The translations under genes and the position numbers were made by a program. Of a DNA stretch of 9,334 nt, positions 1 through 6,052 are shown piece by piece; position 1 is the first letter of the stretch; each line of letters starts with the position of its first letter. The DNA comes from Hyphomicrobiales bacterium. Lineage in GTDB: Bacteria > Pseudomonadota > Alphaproteobacteria > Rhizobiales > Xanthobacteraceae. Under the pieces are notes generated by a model, which ran no database searches, was not told where the DNA came from, and saw only the letters and a program-made list of their open reading frames with translations. The stretch spans positions 22,640 to 31,973 of the forward strand of contig JAPLPC010000630.1 of the NCBI GenBank assembly GCA_026400425.1, given 5' to 3'.

Positions 1-809
1 TGCGGCGAATTGCCGGGGATGTAAGTCGTCACCGTCGATCCCAAACGAAACGTGTCGGGCGGCGAGACAAGCGTGACCCGCACACGGCTCAAGCGTGTCA
101 GCGCGTCGAATTGCGGACCGATCTCGCGAACCTTGCCCTCGACCCGGACTTGCGGATCGACCTGCAGGCTGACGGTCAGGGGCATGCCGATGTCGAGCTT
201 GCTTGCCAGTTCGATCGCGATATCGATGACCGCTTCGCGCACATCGGGCCGAGCCACCGTCACCACGGTCTGGCCCGGCGCGACGATCTGACCGACCTGC
301 GCGCCCACCGACGCGACGACGCCGGCATAATCGGCATTGCTCTTGGTATAGGTGAGTTGTTCGCGTGCCTTGGCCAGATTGGCCTGGGCGCGGACCACGC
401 GGGCTTCGGCGGCAGCAAAACTTTGTTCGGCGGAATCCTGCCGCGTGACGGTGCCGGTGGCGTTCAGCAACGTGCCCTGCGCCGTGGTCAGCGCGCCCTG
501 CAAAGACCGCACGGCCAGTTCGGCAGCGGTGGCATCGATCGCAGCCAGCGGCTGGCCTTTGGCGACGTTGTCCCCGACATTGACCGGCCGCGCGATCAGC
601 CTGCCGAGCACGCGAAATCCGTAATCCGTCTGGTATCTCGGCTGCACCGTTCCGACGACACTGACGGCATCGGATCCCGGCGGCGCAACGACGATCGACA
701 GCACCGGCCGGACAGGCTCGGGCGCGGCGGCTTGCTCGCCGCAGCCGGCGAGCAAGCCGACCATGGTCAAACAGGCTGCGATACGGAGGGCGGTCATGGC
801 CCGCATCAT
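1..809 (-). CDS. RND efflux periplasmic adaptor lipoprotein (second of two), C-terminus cut by window edge
   Basis: Membrane fusion protein of the HlyD/AcrA family, which links an inner-membrane RND pump to an outer-membrane channel. The first 269 residues are visible; the frame is still open at the left edge, so the C-terminal part is missing. The N-terminus (MMRAMTALRIAACLTMVG...) is a lipoprotein signal peptide ending in the lipobox LLAGC with Cys23. A biotinyl-lipoyl-like first half follows (VLGRLIARPVNVGDNVAKGQ, about residues 67-86), then an Ala/Gln-rich alpha-helical hairpin (about 90-150), the second lipoyl half (GVVASVGAQVGQIVAPGQ), and a beta-barrel region (about 180 onward). The start is the ATG at 809, which overlaps the stop of the preceding adaptor gene as ATGA; a second in-frame ATG follows directly. 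This suggests translational coupling. The RND permease is expected just beyond the left edge. The family is firm; the pump substrate cannot be read from the sequence. Confidence 0.9.
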   Translation of the reverse strand, partial: MMRAMTALRIAACLTMVGLLAGCGEQAAAPEPVRPVLSIVVAPPGSDAVSVVGTVQPRYQTDYGFRVLGRLIARPVNVGDNVAKGQPLAAIDATAAELAVRSLQGALTTAQGTLLNATGTVTRQDSAEQSFAAAEARVVRAQANLAKAREQLTYTKSNADYAGVVASVGAQVGQIVAPGQTVVTVARPDVREAVIDIAIELASKLDIGMPLTVSLQVDPQVRVEGKVREIGPQFDALTRLSRVRVTLVSPPDTFRLGSTVTTYIPGNSP

Positions 810-1879
810 AGATTGATCCCCGCATAAGTGACGCTGGCGCCGGGTCGCAGCATTTTTCCACTGGAGGTCACGACGCGTTCTCCCACCGTGAGTCCGCGCG
901 CCACGACGAAAGAGTCGGTTTCATAACTCTCTACCGCGATATCGCGCAGCGACACGACATGGGTTTTCGGATCGATCACCCAGACCGCCGGACCGTTTGC
1001 CGATGATGTCATGGCAGCCGATGGCAGAATGATCTTATCGACCGACTGGGTGATCCCTTCGCCGACCACGGCGCTGCCGAGAGTCATCTCCTTCGGGACG
1101 TTCAGGATGTCCATCTTGACTTTGACGGTGCCGCTTTTGGGATCGACTGCAGGCGAGATTTCCCGCGGCCGGGCGCGCGCCGTTATTTTCGGGTTCGAGA
1201 CGAGCGACACCTGAATGCTGTCGCCATCCAGCTTCTGGAGGAAGATGGCTTCATAGACATCGAAAACCGCATCACGCGCGCCGTCCTGGGCAAGCGTGTA
1301 GGATGATTGGGACGACTGGGTCACCTGCCCGACCTCGACATTGCGGGCGGTGATGATGCCGGAAGCGCTCGCGCGCAATGTGGTGTAACCGAGCGCGTCC
1401 GTTGCGGTCCCCAACTGGGCTTTCGAGGCTTCCAGGCCGCCTTGTGCGGCGTTCAACGCCTGCTGCGCTTGGTCGTAGGCGACACGGGTGGTGAAACCGC
1501 TGGTCATCAGCGTCTTTTGCCTCTCGAAATTCGCCGTCGCGACCCGCAGTTGGGCTTCTGACGATGTCACCGAGGCTTTCGCGCTTTCGACATCGGCCAA
1601 TTGTTCGGTCGGGTCGATCTTCGCCAGGATATCGCCGGCATTGACGTGGGCGCCGACATCCACGAACCGCTCGGTCACCCGACCGGTCACTTGAAATGCC
1701 AGTTCGCTGCTGATGCGCGCCGCGACATCCCCGCTCAACCGGATCGACGTCTGGCGCGGCTGCAGGCGAACGATGTCCGACGTCACCAGGGTCGGCGGCC
1801 GCGCCGCGTCGGTCGCCCGTTCGCAGCCCAGCAGCAGCATCGACAGCAACAGAGGCAAGGATCTGAAATAAAACTTCAT
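806..1879 (-). CDS. RND efflux periplasmic adaptor lipoprotein (first of two)
   Basis: HlyD/AcrA-type membrane fusion protein of 357 residues, a normal length for the family. The chosen ATG at 1879 gives a compact lipoprotein signal (MKFYFRSLPLLLSMLLLGC, lipobox Cys19 followed by Glu). An upstream in-frame start at 1903 would add eight polar residues and would begin inside the operator palindrome, so it is disfavoured. A GGGGCG stretch lies a few bases upstream of 1879. Domains in order: split lipoyl domain (VTGRVTERFVDVGAHVNAGD and, later, GIITARNVEVGQVTQ), a long helical hairpin between them rich in Ala, Gln and Ser, a beta-barrel, and a membrane-proximal domain ending in GERVVTSSGKMLRPGASV. 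It is the first gene of the efflux operon and overlaps the next adaptor gene by four bases. It is distinct in sequence from its neighbour, so this is not a simple recent duplication. It is probably controlled by the divergent TetR-type repressor. Substrate unknown. Confidence 0.9.
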   Translation of the reverse strand: MKFYFRSLPLLLSMLLLGCERATDAARPPTLVTSDIVRLQPRQTSIRLSGDVAARISSELAFQVTGRVTERFVDVGAHVNAGDILAKIDPTEQLADVESAKASVTSSEAQLRVATANFERQKTLMTSGFTTRVAYDQAQQALNAAQGGLEASKAQLGTATDALGYTTLRASASGIITARNVEVGQVTQSSQSSYTLAQDGARDAVFDVYEAIFLQKLDGDSIQVSLVSNPKITARARPREISPAVDPKSGTVKVKMDILNVPKEMTLGSAVVGEGITQSVDKIILPSAAMTSSANGPAVWVIDPKTHVVSLRDIAVESYETDSFVVARGLTVGERVVTSSGKMLRPGASVTYAGINL

Positions 1880-1890
1880 AACAACGCCCC

Positions 1891-1908
1891 AGTGAGCGAT
1901 CACTCACT
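1891..1908. promoter_or_regulatory. Candidate TetR-type operator palindrome
   Basis: The 18 bases AGTGAGCGATCACTCACT are palindromic at 16 of 18 positions, with perfect six-base arms AGTGAG/CTCACT around a GATC core. The site lies between the divergent efflux adaptor and TetR-family genes and covers most of the predicted -10 element of the efflux promoter, where a bound dimer would block transcription. Size, symmetry and place fit operators of AcrR-like repressors. That the neighbouring regulator binds here is an inference. Confidence 0.65.
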
Positions 1909-1932
1909 ATTGTTGACTGACTCGAAAGTCAA
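1904..1932 (-). promoter_or_regulatory. Predicted sigma-70-type promoter of the efflux operon
   Basis: Read on the minus strand, TTGACT (1932-1927) is followed after exactly 17 bases by TAGTGA (1909-1904). The -35 is close to consensus; the -10 is only moderate. The start codon at 1879 lies about 25 bases further on. The -35 also forms one arm of a second perfect inverted repeat, TTGACT-N8-AGTCAA (1913-1932), which offers a TTGACT on the plus strand too. The plus-strand copy has no good -10 at the right spacing (CCTTCT), so the promoter of the repressor gene is not resolved. Confidence 0.5.
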
Positions 1933-1967
1933 TAGCCTTCTGCCGGTGAACCGTTTAACGGTATGGG

Positions 1968-2591
1968 ATGACAGTCGACATGACGAAACGCGCACGCCGC
2001 AAAGCGGAGCGGCCGACCGAGATTCTCGACGCGGCTTTCGAGGAATTTGTCAAAACCGGCTATTCCGCGACGCGTCTGCAGGATGTCGCCAAGCGTGCGG
2101 GCGTCACCAAAGGCACGATCTATTTCTACTTCGAAACCAAAGAGCGCGTCTTTCAGGAGATGATGCGGCACAAGTCGCAAGAACTCTTGCCCGACCTCGA
2201 GCGTATCGCCGCCAAGTCCGTGGGGTCCCATGCGCAGCGCCTGCGCGCACTTGTGACGTTCTTTCTCGGGAGGATCGCAGAAGACCGTACGGGACGCGAA
2301 ACGCTCAGACTGCTGATCGCCGAAGGTTCGCGTTTTCCGGATATGGTCGATCAGTACCACGACGAGTTCATGCAACCCGTCATCGATCATTTCAAACGCG
2401 TGATCACAGCCGGTGTCACCGCCGGTGAATTCCGCGCGGCATCCGCAACATCTTTCACCGAAGTCGCCGTCAGCCCGGCAATGTTGTTGAGCATCTGGCT
2501 CATGCTGTTCGGATCGCGGCGCGCGCTCGATATCAAATCCTTCACGGAAGCGAGTATGGACCTGATCATGAAAGGCATCGAAGAACGCTAG
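1968..2591 (+). CDS. TetR/AcrR-family transcriptional repressor
   Basis: A 207-residue one-component regulator of typical TetR length. The N-terminal DNA-binding domain is clear: a basic start (TKRARRKAERPTEILDAA), then the helix-turn-helix at about residues 36-56 (LQDVAKRAGVTKGTIYFYF) and the usual following KERVF segment. The C-terminal ligand-binding and dimer region contains GRETLRLLIAEGSRFPDMV and resembles AefR/AcrR-like C-terminal domains; the effector cannot be predicted. The ATG at 1968 gives the longest form. The in-frame ATG at 1980 (MTKRARRK...) is an equally good start and has a GGGA about a dozen bases upstream. The gene is divergent from two efflux adaptor genes, separated by 88 bases holding an operator-like palindrome, and convergent with the carotenoid operon. 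It most likely represses the efflux genes and perhaps itself. A role in carotenoid control is possible but nothing in the sequence shows it. Confidence 0.92.
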   Translation: MTVDMTKRARRKAERPTEILDAAFEEFVKTGYSATRLQDVAKRAGVTKGTIYFYFETKERVFQEMMRHKSQELLPDLERIAAKSVGSHAQRLRALVTFFLGRIAEDRTGRETLRLLIAEGSRFPDMVDQYHDEFMQPVIDHFKRVITAGVTAGEFRAASATSFTEVAVSPAMLLSIWLMLFGSRRALDIKSFTEASMDLIMKGIEER

Positions 2592-2726
2592 TCGCGATAC
2601 CCGTTGATGCCGGTCTCTATTGCAGAGCCTACATAGGAACGAAACCACGGTACAGCAGGCAGCCGAATATCATTCAACATGAGCGCAATTCCAACTCGCT
2701 GTCGACCGCAACCTCGTGAGCGTCGA

Positions 2727-4118
2727 TTACCGCAACAGACCTCGCAGAATCCGCTCGGCGACCTTGCCGTAAGGCGGCCTCATCAACCCAGTGATGCTCA
2801 TGCGAGATTGATTGAAGATCACGCGCTCATGCGAGAACGAGTCGAACCCCGCTTTTCCATGATACCGTCCGACCCCCGACCTACCGATGCCGCCGAACGG
2901 CAACGCGTTCACCCCTGCCTGTAGGACCGTTTCGTTGACGCTGATGCCCCCGGAGAGAGTTTTATCGGCGACGCTTTCGAAATTGCGGTTGCGGTCGCCA
3001 AACCAGTAGATGACCAATGCCTCCGGCAAAGCATTGACGCGATCAATGACTTCGTCGATCGCGCCGTAACCGAAGATGGGCAGCAATGGACCGAATATTT
3101 CTTCGCGCATGATGCGGCTGTCGTCTGCAGGCGCATCGATCAACCGTGGCGCAACGAGCGGAGCCGCAAGGTCCTGGTCGAAAAGCGGAAGGGTCGAATG
3201 CCCGTCCGCAAGAGCATTCTGTCTGTCGATCGCCTGATCCGATGCGATCGCCGTGTAGTCTCCTCCATCGGGTTTCGGGTAAAATTTCTGCGCTGCCCGA
3301 CGCATTTCATCAATGAGCTTGTCTTTGAGACGATGAGGCACATAGACATAATCGGGCGCGACACAGGTTTGCCCGGCATTGATCAGCTTGCCTGCGATGA
3401 TCGATTGCGCAGCGCGTGACAGATCGGCGCTGTCATCGACGATCACTGGCGACTTGCCGCCCAACTCAAGCACAACCGGAGTCATATTTTTCGCTGCCGC
3501 CTGGGCCACCATTGCACCGACGCGGGACGAACCGGTGAAATGGATGATGTCGAACGGCAACGCGGTGAGAGACGCCGCGACGTCGGCACCGCCGGTGACG
3601 ACGGATACAACCGTGGGAGCGAACGCCGCTTCCACATGGGACGCAATCAACGCGGCCGTCCGCGGCGTGAACTCGGACGGCTTCACCATCGCGCGGCAAC
3701 CTGCCGACAAGGCGCCGATCAAAGGCATCATCGCCAGCTGCAACGGATAATTCGACGGCGCAATGATGCCAGCAACGCCGCGCGGTTGCGGTCTGATTTC
3801 GCCCGACGCCGGCCAGTACGGAAAGCCGAGTCGAATCTTTCTGGTCGAAGACCACTTTCTCAGTTTAGGCAATGTGTAATCGATTGCCGAGATAACGACA
3901 GCCACCTCGGTCAAGAGCGTCTCATGCCTCGATCGGCCTCTGAAATCCGCGTCAATTGCCGATACATAGTCGTCAGCACGCGCGATCAGCAACTGTCGCA
4001 GCGTCTTCAGCGCCGCGTGGCGTTGATCGACAGACAGGCCCCCTTCTCGCGCGAAGGCTCGTTGCAGGTCCGCAAATTTGGATTCGACATCGCTCGGCTG
4101 TGACATGTGATCGACCAT
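2727..4118 (-). CDS. Class-3-like aldehyde dehydrogenase, probable carotenoid aldehyde oxidation step
   Basis: NAD(P)-dependent aldehyde dehydrogenase of 463 residues, most like the ALDH3/coniferyl-aldehyde dehydrogenase branch. All key elements are visible: the oxyanion Asn in PSNYP (N123), the cofactor Lys in KPSE (K146), FTGS (194-197), the general base Glu in ELGGK (E218), the nucleophile in GQTCVAPDYV (C252), EEIFGP (339-344) and the C-terminal PFGGIGRSGVGRYHG. The C-terminal end resembles the hydrophobic tail of class-3 enzymes. It is the last gene of the operon and starts at ATG 4118, three bases after the glycosyltransferase stop; the ATG at 4106 is an alternative start. By position it should turn a terminal aldehyde of the carotenoid (for example diaponeurosporenal or diapolycopenedial) into the carboxylic acid, the role of AldH in staphyloxanthin synthesis. 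The stretch between about residues 292 and 335 looks shorter than in typical relatives. The family is certain; the substrate is inferred from context. Confidence 0.88.
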   Translation of the reverse strand: MVDHMSQPSDVESKFADLQRAFAREGGLSVDQRHAALKTLRQLLIARADDYVSAIDADFRGRSRHETLLTEVAVVISAIDYTLPKLRKWSSTRKIRLGFPYWPASGEIRPQPRGVAGIIAPSNYPLQLAMMPLIGALSAGCRAMVKPSEFTPRTAALIASHVEAAFAPTVVSVVTGGADVAASLTALPFDIIHFTGSSRVGAMVAQAAAKNMTPVVLELGGKSPVIVDDSADLSRAAQSIIAGKLINAGQTCVAPDYVYVPHRLKDKLIDEMRRAAQKFYPKPDGGDYTAIASDQAIDRQNALADGHSTLPLFDQDLAAPLVAPRLIDAPADDSRIMREEIFGPLLPIFGYGAIDEVIDRVNALPEALVIYWFGDRNRNFESVADKTLSGGISVNETVLQAGVNALPFGGIGRSGVGRYHGKAGFDSFSHERVIFNQSRMSITGLMRPPYGKVAERILRGLLR

Positions 4119-4121
4119 CTG

Positions 4122-5240
4122 TCATTCGGTGCTGGGCCGGTAGGAACGGCCGCGCCATTCGACCAGTTTGCCACGTCGCGCTGCGACCAGTGCATGCCAT
4201 TGAATGGCAAGCGTGAGGATAACGCCGACGGGGTGCAAAGCCACCGCGCTCGCGGGTTCGCGGCATTTAAAGGCCTGAGCCGCCCGTGCGCTGATCTGAA
4301 CGAGCACTAAACCGGCCAACAGCGAAACAGCGGGCACTGACGCTCCCAGCATCGCAGCGGCAAGTAATATGCCGGGCAGTAGCCAGCCTCCAGCAAGGAG
4401 AACCGTCCAGACGGGCAATGCCACAGGTTTGGCCATGCCCTCCGTAGCGTTCTTGCTGAACCCGTTCCAGACCGCGGAGGGCGTGTCATACATCCGGCAA
4501 GAGGCCAGCAATGTGCCATCGATCAGATCTGTGCGGAAACCAGATCGACGGAAATGACGCGCGAGCTGCAACCCGTCATGCATCGCGGTGGCTACGGCCC
4601 GATGGCCACCGCAAGCCTCGTATGACGCGCGTCGCACCATCATCAGCTGGCCGCAGGCGGCGGTCAACGACGTATCCGATGGCCTGGATCGCATCATCGA
4701 GATCGGCAGATATCCATAGATGAGGCTGTTGATCATGGGAATGATCGCTCGCTCAAATACGCCCCCCAGGATCTGCCGCGGCACGCCGCTGACGAGATCG
4801 GCGTCCGTCGAGGCGAGCCTCGACGCTGCATCGGGCGAGAGCCGGACGTCCGCATCAACGAACAACAGGAACTCAGAGCGCGCAAGTCCGGCCAGGACGT
4901 GGCAAGCATGCGGCTTCCCCTTCCATTCCGGCGGAAGGGCCGGCGCGTGCGCCAATCGCAGCCTGTCATCTTTCGAAGCCCGCTCGGCGACGATGGCGGC
5001 GGTTCGGTCTTTCGATCCGTCGTCCAGTACAATGACTTCGATCTCAATACCCCGGTTCGCGAGAGCTGCATCGATGCTGGCTGCAATCGTGCTCTCCTCA
5101 TCCCGCGCAGGGATCAGGATGGATACCGAACTCGGTCGAAGAGACAGCGGTGGCCGGCGCAGCAACAGGCAATTCGCGATGGTGTTGCATACGGGGATAA
5201 GACCGAAAATAATCGCGATGACGGACAGGGCCAGCATCAT
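4122..5240 (-). CDS. crtQ: Family 2 glycosyltransferase, CrtQ-like, membrane-anchored
   Basis: A 372-residue GT-A-fold glycosyltransferase. An N-terminal hydrophobic segment (about residues 2-26) precedes the catalytic domain: SILIPARDEE (40-49), VLDDGSKDRT (71-80) for nucleotide-sugar binding, and the metal-binding DAD within LFVDADVR (126-133). MHDGLQL (220-226) takes the place of the usual catalytic-acid motif region. Hydrophobic helices near the C-terminus (about 277-320 and 336-352) and the ending GKLVEWRGRSY match the CrtQ/4,4'-diaponeurosporenoate glycosyltransferase type. In staphyloxanthin synthesis this enzyme esterifies glucose with the carotenoid carboxylate at the membrane. The ATG at 5240 overlaps the preceding stop as ATGA, and a second ATG follows directly. 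The neighbouring aldehyde dehydrogenase would supply the carboxylate and the neighbouring acyltransferase would act on the sugar. The family is firm. The carotenoid acceptor is inferred; a hopanoid or other lipid acceptor is less likely here. Confidence 0.8.
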   Translation of the reverse strand: MMLALSVIAIIFGLIPVCNTIANCLLLRRPPLSLRPSSVSILIPARDEESTIAASIDAALANRGIEIEVIVLDDGSKDRTAAIVAERASKDDRLRLAHAPALPPEWKGKPHACHVLAGLARSEFLLFVDADVRLSPDAASRLASTDADLVSGVPRQILGGVFERAIIPMINSLIYGYLPISMMRSRPSDTSLTAACGQLMMVRRASYEACGGHRAVATAMHDGLQLARHFRRSGFRTDLIDGTLLASCRMYDTPSAVWNGFSKNATEGMAKPVALPVWTVLLAGGWLLPGILLAAAMLGASVPAVSLLAGLVLVQISARAAQAFKCREPASAVALHPVGVILTLAIQWHALVAARRGKLVEWRGRSYRPSTE

Positions 5241-6052
5241 GTGCGCGGTCCGTGCTCGGCACTAAAATTCCTGCCGCGCAGTTTTGACGTCAGCCGACGC
5301 CAGGCGTCATAGATCGGATTGACTCCCATCGTCCCGAGCAGCCAGACGTCGAAAGCCTTCTCCTCCCGTGCGATTGCAAGCGCCGCCAACTGGTTCATTT
5401 CGGATTCCAGGGCGCCTTCGAGCCTTGCAAGCCTCTCGCGCACGGGCAGTCCAATCAGTGATTGACCATCGATCGCCTGCCCGAACTTGAGCAGCAATTC
5501 CGGCTGTTTTTCCGACCAGAGCGGATACTCGATCGCCAGAGGGATGAAAACGAGTCCGGACACATGGTCTGGCAGATGGGCAATCCCTGCGCCACAAGCC
5601 AACGGACGTTCCCTTGGATCAGCGAAGCGCCCCTGCGCCGCGACGATGAGCAGTCCATCCGGCAATGCGAATACCGCTTTACTTCCGGAAATGAATTCGA
5701 CCGCTCCCCGTCTGGAGTTCTGCGTCACGCCGAAAGCGCCTATTCTGGCGATAAAGCCATATTGGCCGAAGACCTCCGCATCGACCGGTGTGTAGACGCG
5801 GTAATTCGGGTACAGATGTTTCGCCAGGAGCACGTAGGTCACGCCGTCCCACCACGATGGGTGGTTGGTATAGATCACAATCCGCTTGTCGCGCGGCAGG
5901 GCCAGTGGCGCGCCCGAGGCGATGCGGGCCGCGTGAAACCCTTTCTTGAATGTATGCTCGAATACCCAGCCGAAGATTTTGAAGAACGCGTCCGACCGCT
6001 GCGCGACGGCGCGCGCAGCGACCTGGTCAGATCCACGTCGCTTGTCTGTCAC
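5237..6052 (-). CDS. PlsC-type (LPLAT) acyltransferase, probable carotenoid-glycoside acylation
   Basis: A 271-residue member of the 1-acyl-glycerol-3-phosphate acyltransferase superfamily. The HX4D catalytic motif is present as NHPSWWD (H64, D69). A motif-II-like stretch follows (FIARIGAFGVTQNSRRGA, about 100-117). Motif III reads AAQGRFADPRERP (138-150), with Gln where classical PlsC has the Glu of EGTR. A motif-IV-like FIPLAIEY follows (169-176). There is no obvious signal peptide. The start is GTG at 6052, overlapping the upstream stop as GTGA; a GC-rich hairpin just upstream may make it dependent on translation of the preceding gene. In staphyloxanthin synthesis the last step puts a fatty acid on the glucose, done by CrtO, a protein of another family. 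This gene is well placed to do the equivalent job. Alternative: a general phospholipid or ornithine-lipid acyltransferase caught in the operon. The fold is secure, the substrate inferred. Confidence 0.82.
   Translation of the reverse strand: MTDKRRGSDQVAARAVAQRSDAFFKIFGWVFEHTFKKGFHAARIASGAPLALPRDKRIVIYTNHPSWWDGVTYVLLAKHLYPNYRVYTPVDAEVFGQYGFIARIGAFGVTQNSRRGAVEFISGSKAVFALPDGLLIVAAQGRFADPRERPLACGAGIAHLPDHVSGLVFIPLAIEYPLWSEKQPELLLKFGQAIDGQSLIGLPVRERLARLEGALESEMNQLAALAIAREEKAFDVWLLGTMGVNPIYDAWRRLTSKLRGRNFSAEHGPRT

Noticed and set aside
111..827. Long plus-strand open frame (238 codons) opposite the second adaptor gene
   Set aside because: It is antisense to a clear HlyD-family gene, its translation is rich in Arg, Asp and Gly as typical of shadow frames in GC-rich DNA, and it shows no recognisable domain.
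1601..2428. Plus-strand open frame of 275 codons crossing the adaptor gene, the promoter region and the TetR gene
   Set aside because: It spans two real genes and the operator region in a different frame, and its product has a low-complexity Arg-rich composition.
2612..2629. Small hairpin between the TetR and aldehyde dehydrogenase stops as a bidirectional terminator
   Set aside because: The stem is about six pairs with a bulge, and neither strand has a T-run after it, so it is too weak to call.
1929..2648. Minus-strand open frame of 239 codons opposite the TetR gene
   Set aside because: It is the complement of a textbook TetR gene; no domain was recognised in the translation.
2727..4118. 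Frameshift in the aldehyde dehydrogenase to explain its short internal segment
   Set aside because: The reading frame is continuous with family motifs on both sides, and no alternative frame restores the missing stretch.
4135..4151. GGCCG-N7-CGGCC repeat near the glycosyltransferase 3' end as a regulatory stem
   Set aside because: It is short, lies in the codons for the conserved GRSYRP ending, and is further from the next start codon than would be needed to hide it.
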